Source of the DNA: an uncultured Mobiluncus sp.
Lineage (GTDB): Bacteria > Actinomycetota > Actinomycetes > Actinomycetales > Actinomycetaceae
NCBI RefSeq assembly: GCF_902488535.1
Contig: NZ_CABTWO010000021.1
Location: 1-33,895 of the forward strand
Direction: 5' to 3'
DNA: 33,895 nt
Both the position numbers and the translations under genes were made by a program. The notes beneath the pieces are model-generated. The model saw nothing but the letters and a program-made list of their open reading frames with translations, ran no database searches and was not told the DNA's origin. This document shows, piece after piece, positions 31,991-33,895 of the stretch (position 1 is the first letter of the stretch; every line of letters starts with the position of its first letter).

Positions 31991-32019
31991 GAGGGTGTCA
32001 AATAGTTTGTGTAAATGGT
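31991..32019. repeat. Left terminal inverted repeat of the IS256-family element
   Basis: Pairs with 33409-33437. The best matched parts are TGTCAA and TTTGTGTAAA. Confidence 0.88.
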
Positions 32020-32047
32020 CGGTTCAGTAAAGAAATGAGGATTTACT

Positions 32048-33385
32048 ATGACTATGACTATGATTGATGTTCCTGCTGAGGAATCTGCTGCTGGCGCGTT
32101 GCGTCGTGAGTTTATTGATGATGATTTACTTGATTGCTTGGTGGCGTGTTCTGGTGAGCGTGGCGTGGAGTTGACTGGTGAAGGCGGGTTTTTGCCGGAG
32201 TTGATTAAAGCTGTTCTTGAACGCGGTATGAAGGCTGAGCTGAGGGATCATCTGGGTTACGACAAGCATGATCGGGCCGGGTATGGTAGCGGTAATTCGC
32301 GTAATGGCACCACGGCTAAAACGGTTCATACCGAGGTTGGCCCGGTTAAGATTGATCAGCCAAGGGATCGGGCTGGCAGCTTCAAATCGTGTCTGTTGCC
32401 GCCGGGTCAGCGGCGCTTGGCGGGTCTTGATGACATGATTATCTCTTTGTATGCCGGTGGCATGACGGTCAGGGAAATTGGTCATCACCTGGAGGCCACT
32501 TTCGGCACCCAGATTTCTCACGAGACGATCTCGAATATCACCGAAGCTGTCCAAGACGAGGTAGCTGCTTGGCAGACCCGCCCGCTAGAGGCGTTTTATC
32601 CGGTCATGTTTCTAGATGCGATCCAAGTCAAAATTAAAGATCAAAACAGGGTCACTTCCCGGGCCGCTCATATCGCTATCGGCGTGGATCTTGATGGCAT
32701 AAAGCACGTGCTTGGCATTTGGGTGCAAGCAGCCGAGAGCGCTAAATTTTGGGCTGGTGTGTGCGCTGAACTGGCCAACCGTGGCGTCAAAGATGTGTTA
32801 ATAGTCGCCTGCGACGGGCTAACTGGTTTCCCCGAGGCTATCGCGGCGACTTGGCCAGGGGCGATCGTGCAAACCTGTGTGGTTCACCTAATACGGTCCT
32901 CAATGCGATTCGTGGCCTACCAAGACCGCAAAGCCGTCGCGGCGGCTCTAAAGCCTATCTACACAGCGGTTAACGAAGACAGCGCACTGGAGGCGCTGGA
33001 TGCCTTCGAGAAAAGCCAGTGGGGCCAAAAATATCCGGCCACACTAGCGGCTTGGCAGCGAGCCTGGGACAGGTTCATCCCGTTCCTTGCTTTCGGCCCG
33101 GCTACCCGTAAAGCGATCTACACCACCAACAGTATCGAGTCACTGAATTACCAGCTACGTAAAATCATCAAAACCAGAGGCCATTTCCCCTCCGATGCAG
33201 CCGCTGTCAAACTCATGTGGCTAGCGATAACAAATATCGAAGACAAACGAGCCAGGCAACGAGCTAAAGAAGCCGGCCTACCCAAAGGCAACCCCCGAAA
33301 AGCACCAGGCAAACTAATCGAAGGACTAGCAATCCAAGGATGGCAGAAAGTACTTGGCGAACTAGCTCTACACTACCCAGACTGA
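32048..33385 (+). CDS. IS256-family (Mutator-type) transposase
   Basis: This DDE transposase of 445 residues moves its IS by copy-paste. The catalytic triad is Asp190 (FLDAIQVKI), Asp256 (ACDGLTGFPEAI) and Glu364 (TTNSIESLNYQLRK); the LTGFPEAI and TNSIESLN strings are the IS256/Mutator signature. The N-terminal helix-turn-helix domain includes MTVREIGHHLEATFGTQISHETISNITE. The gene appears intact, with start at ATG 32048 (GAGGA upstream) and several in-phase Met codons directly after, so the precise start is not certain. Base composition is more even than in neighbours. Confidence 0.96.
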   Translation: MTMTMIDVPAEESAAGALRREFIDDDLLDCLVACSGERGVELTGEGGFLPELIKAVLERGMKAELRDHLGYDKHDRAGYGSGNSRNGTTAKTVHTEVGPVKIDQPRDRAGSFKSCLLPPGQRRLAGLDDMIISLYAGGMTVREIGHHLEATFGTQISHETISNITEAVQDEVAAWQTRPLEAFYPVMFLDAIQVKIKDQNRVTSRAAHIAIGVDLDGIKHVLGIWVQAAESAKFWAGVCAELANRGVKDVLIVACDGLTGFPEAIAATWPGAIVQTCVVHLIRSSMRFVAYQDRKAVAAALKPIYTAVNEDSALEALDAFEKSQWGQKYPATLAAWQRAWDRFIPFLAFGPATRKAIYTTNSIESLNYQLRKIIKTRGHFPSDAAAVKLMWLAITNIEDKRARQRAKEAGLPKGNPRKAPGKLIEGLAIQGWQKVLGELALHYPD

Positions 33386-33408
33386 TTCCCAACCACTATT
33401 TAATAAAA

Positions 33409-33437
33409 ACCGTTTACACAAAAAACTTGACAAGCCC
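33409..33437. repeat. Right terminal inverted repeat of the IS256-family element
   Basis: Imperfect inverse copy of 31991-32019, ending at the right target duplication. Confidence 0.88.
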
Positions 33438-33445
33438 TCGGCCCG
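33438..33445. repeat. 8-bp target site duplication, right copy
   Basis: TCGGCCCG, identical to 31983-31990. Confidence 0.92.
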
Positions 33446-33895
33446 CAATGCGCCACCGTGTCTATCTCGAAAAATCCTGGCTCGTCAGCAATCTCATCCC
33501 TGGCTTTCCTGATTTTTATCGAGTTACGTAACAATGCTCCCGGTTTCGTACTCGAAATGCCCCTCAGTTCTAGAGATTGGCGGGCTTCTTTGAGATACCG
33601 GTCTATCGTAGAAGCAGACATTCCCAGTAACTCGTCACGTATTTTCTGGCTATACCCGGCTCTTCCTATCACCAGTTCCTCATGCGTTTCAAGGGAATCA
33701 AGCCAAACACGCATCGATACTGCCAAATATTTACCGCATTGGCATCCTGATAGCACCCAAACCCGTTGTAGTGTTCTCTTCGCCACCGTGGAATACTTTG
33801 TGGCCCTGGCCTTACGGTAATCAATCCTGACCACGCCAGGATTCCCAGTGACATCACTGGTCAGATACCTCCTCGCGGTAGCTCTGGACAATCCC
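33438..33895 (-). pseudogene. N-terminal part of integrase-type transposase (separated by IS256 insertion; 5' end outside window)
   Basis: The reading frame enters from beyond the window end. It starts with a helix-turn-helix-like GLSRATARRYLTSD, then continues with a second helical DNA-binding region (IGRAGYSQKIRDELLGMSASTIDRYLKEAR) and the beginning of the catalytic core, FFEIDTVAHCGP, with the first catalytic Asp. The frame breaks at the IS256-family element and resumes at 31990. Confidence 0.9.

Larger units (their letters stand above)
31991..33437 (+). mobile_element. Complete IS256-family insertion sequence (1447 bp)
   Basis: The element is bounded by imperfect terminal inverted repeats of about 29 bp (31991-32019 and 33409-33437, 22 of 29 matching by eye) and by perfect 8-bp direct repeats. 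It holds one transposase gene on the plus strand. Perfect target duplication and intact transposase motifs indicate a fairly recent insertion. Confidence 0.93.
31227..33895 (-). mobile_element. Insertion sequence with integrase-type transposase, interrupted, partial
   Basis: This element carries a DDE integrase-core transposase on the minus strand. Its end near 31227 has TGTCAATTTGAGCGCGAA, and TTTGAGCGCGAA is repeated at 31232-31243 and 31266-31277 as typical transposase-binding sites inside a terminal inverted repeat; the TG terminus fits integrase-type elements. The other end is outside the window. An IS256-family element (31991-33437) sits within the transposase gene. The exact family is uncertain, possibly IS481-related or unclassified. 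Confidence 0.75.

Noticed and set aside
31991..32001. Start codon for the C-terminal transposase fragment at 32001
   Set aside because: These bases belong to the IS256-family inverted repeat; the native reading frame continues from the other side of the insertion.

Overview
The window looks like a chromosomal segment of a moderately GC-rich actinobacterium. The signs are a folate cluster directly behind ftsH that ends in a DUF3180 membrane protein, DisA rather than another diadenylate cyclase, a classical str operon (rpsL-rpsG-fusA-tuf) and 124-residue actinobacterial-type S12. An Actinomycetaceae member such as Mobiluncus or a relative would fit, but that placement is an impression from gene content, not a measurement.

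Layout. 1-4762 (+): the 3' part of ftsH, then folE, folP, a folB-folK fusion and a DUF3180 protein, closely packed or overlapping. 4800-7284: a small membrane protein (-), a divergent membrane-anchored hypothetical protein (+), and disA (+), which makes c-di-AMP. 7310-9338 (-): a DUF808/YedI-like membrane protein and a CPBP-family intramembrane protease. 9629-14114 (+): rpsL, rpsG, fusA, tuf, closed by a 13-bp UUCG hairpin. 14275-17613 (+): two tandem paralogues with the aldehyde dehydrogenase fold that have lost the catalytic cysteine and other active-site residues; these are the most unusual genes here. 17735-20689 (+): an ABC importer (lipoprotein, permease, ATPase) of the TrpXYZ-like type. 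20697-24084 (-): kdpE and kdpD. 24337-29026 (+): a tiny unannotated membrane ORF, kdpF, kdpA, kdpB and kdpC. 29093-30258 (-): an SPFH/band-7 membrane protein coupled to a ribbon-helix-helix protein with an AT-hook-like tail. 30478-30990 (-): a DUF4256 protein. 31227-33895: an insertion sequence whose integrase-type transposase is split by a complete IS256-family element with a perfect 8-bp target duplication.

How the parts connect. FolE, FolB, FolK and FolP cover the pterin branch from GTP to dihydropteroate. The str operon supplies two ribosomal proteins and two elongation factors. The potassium genes form a divergent regulon: KdpD/KdpE on one strand, KdpFABC on the other, with a candidate KdpE direct repeat between them. 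KdpD carries an exact SxS-x20-FTAxY motif, the pattern reported for c-di-AMP binding in Staphylococcus aureus KdpD. Because DisA is in the same window, c-di-AMP control of potassium uptake is a reasonable hypothesis. No tRNA, rRNA or CRISPR array was seen. No stretch over 300 bases lacks a gene or element; the longest gaps (9339-9628, 30991-31226 and 24085-24336) hold the regulatory and repeat features listed.
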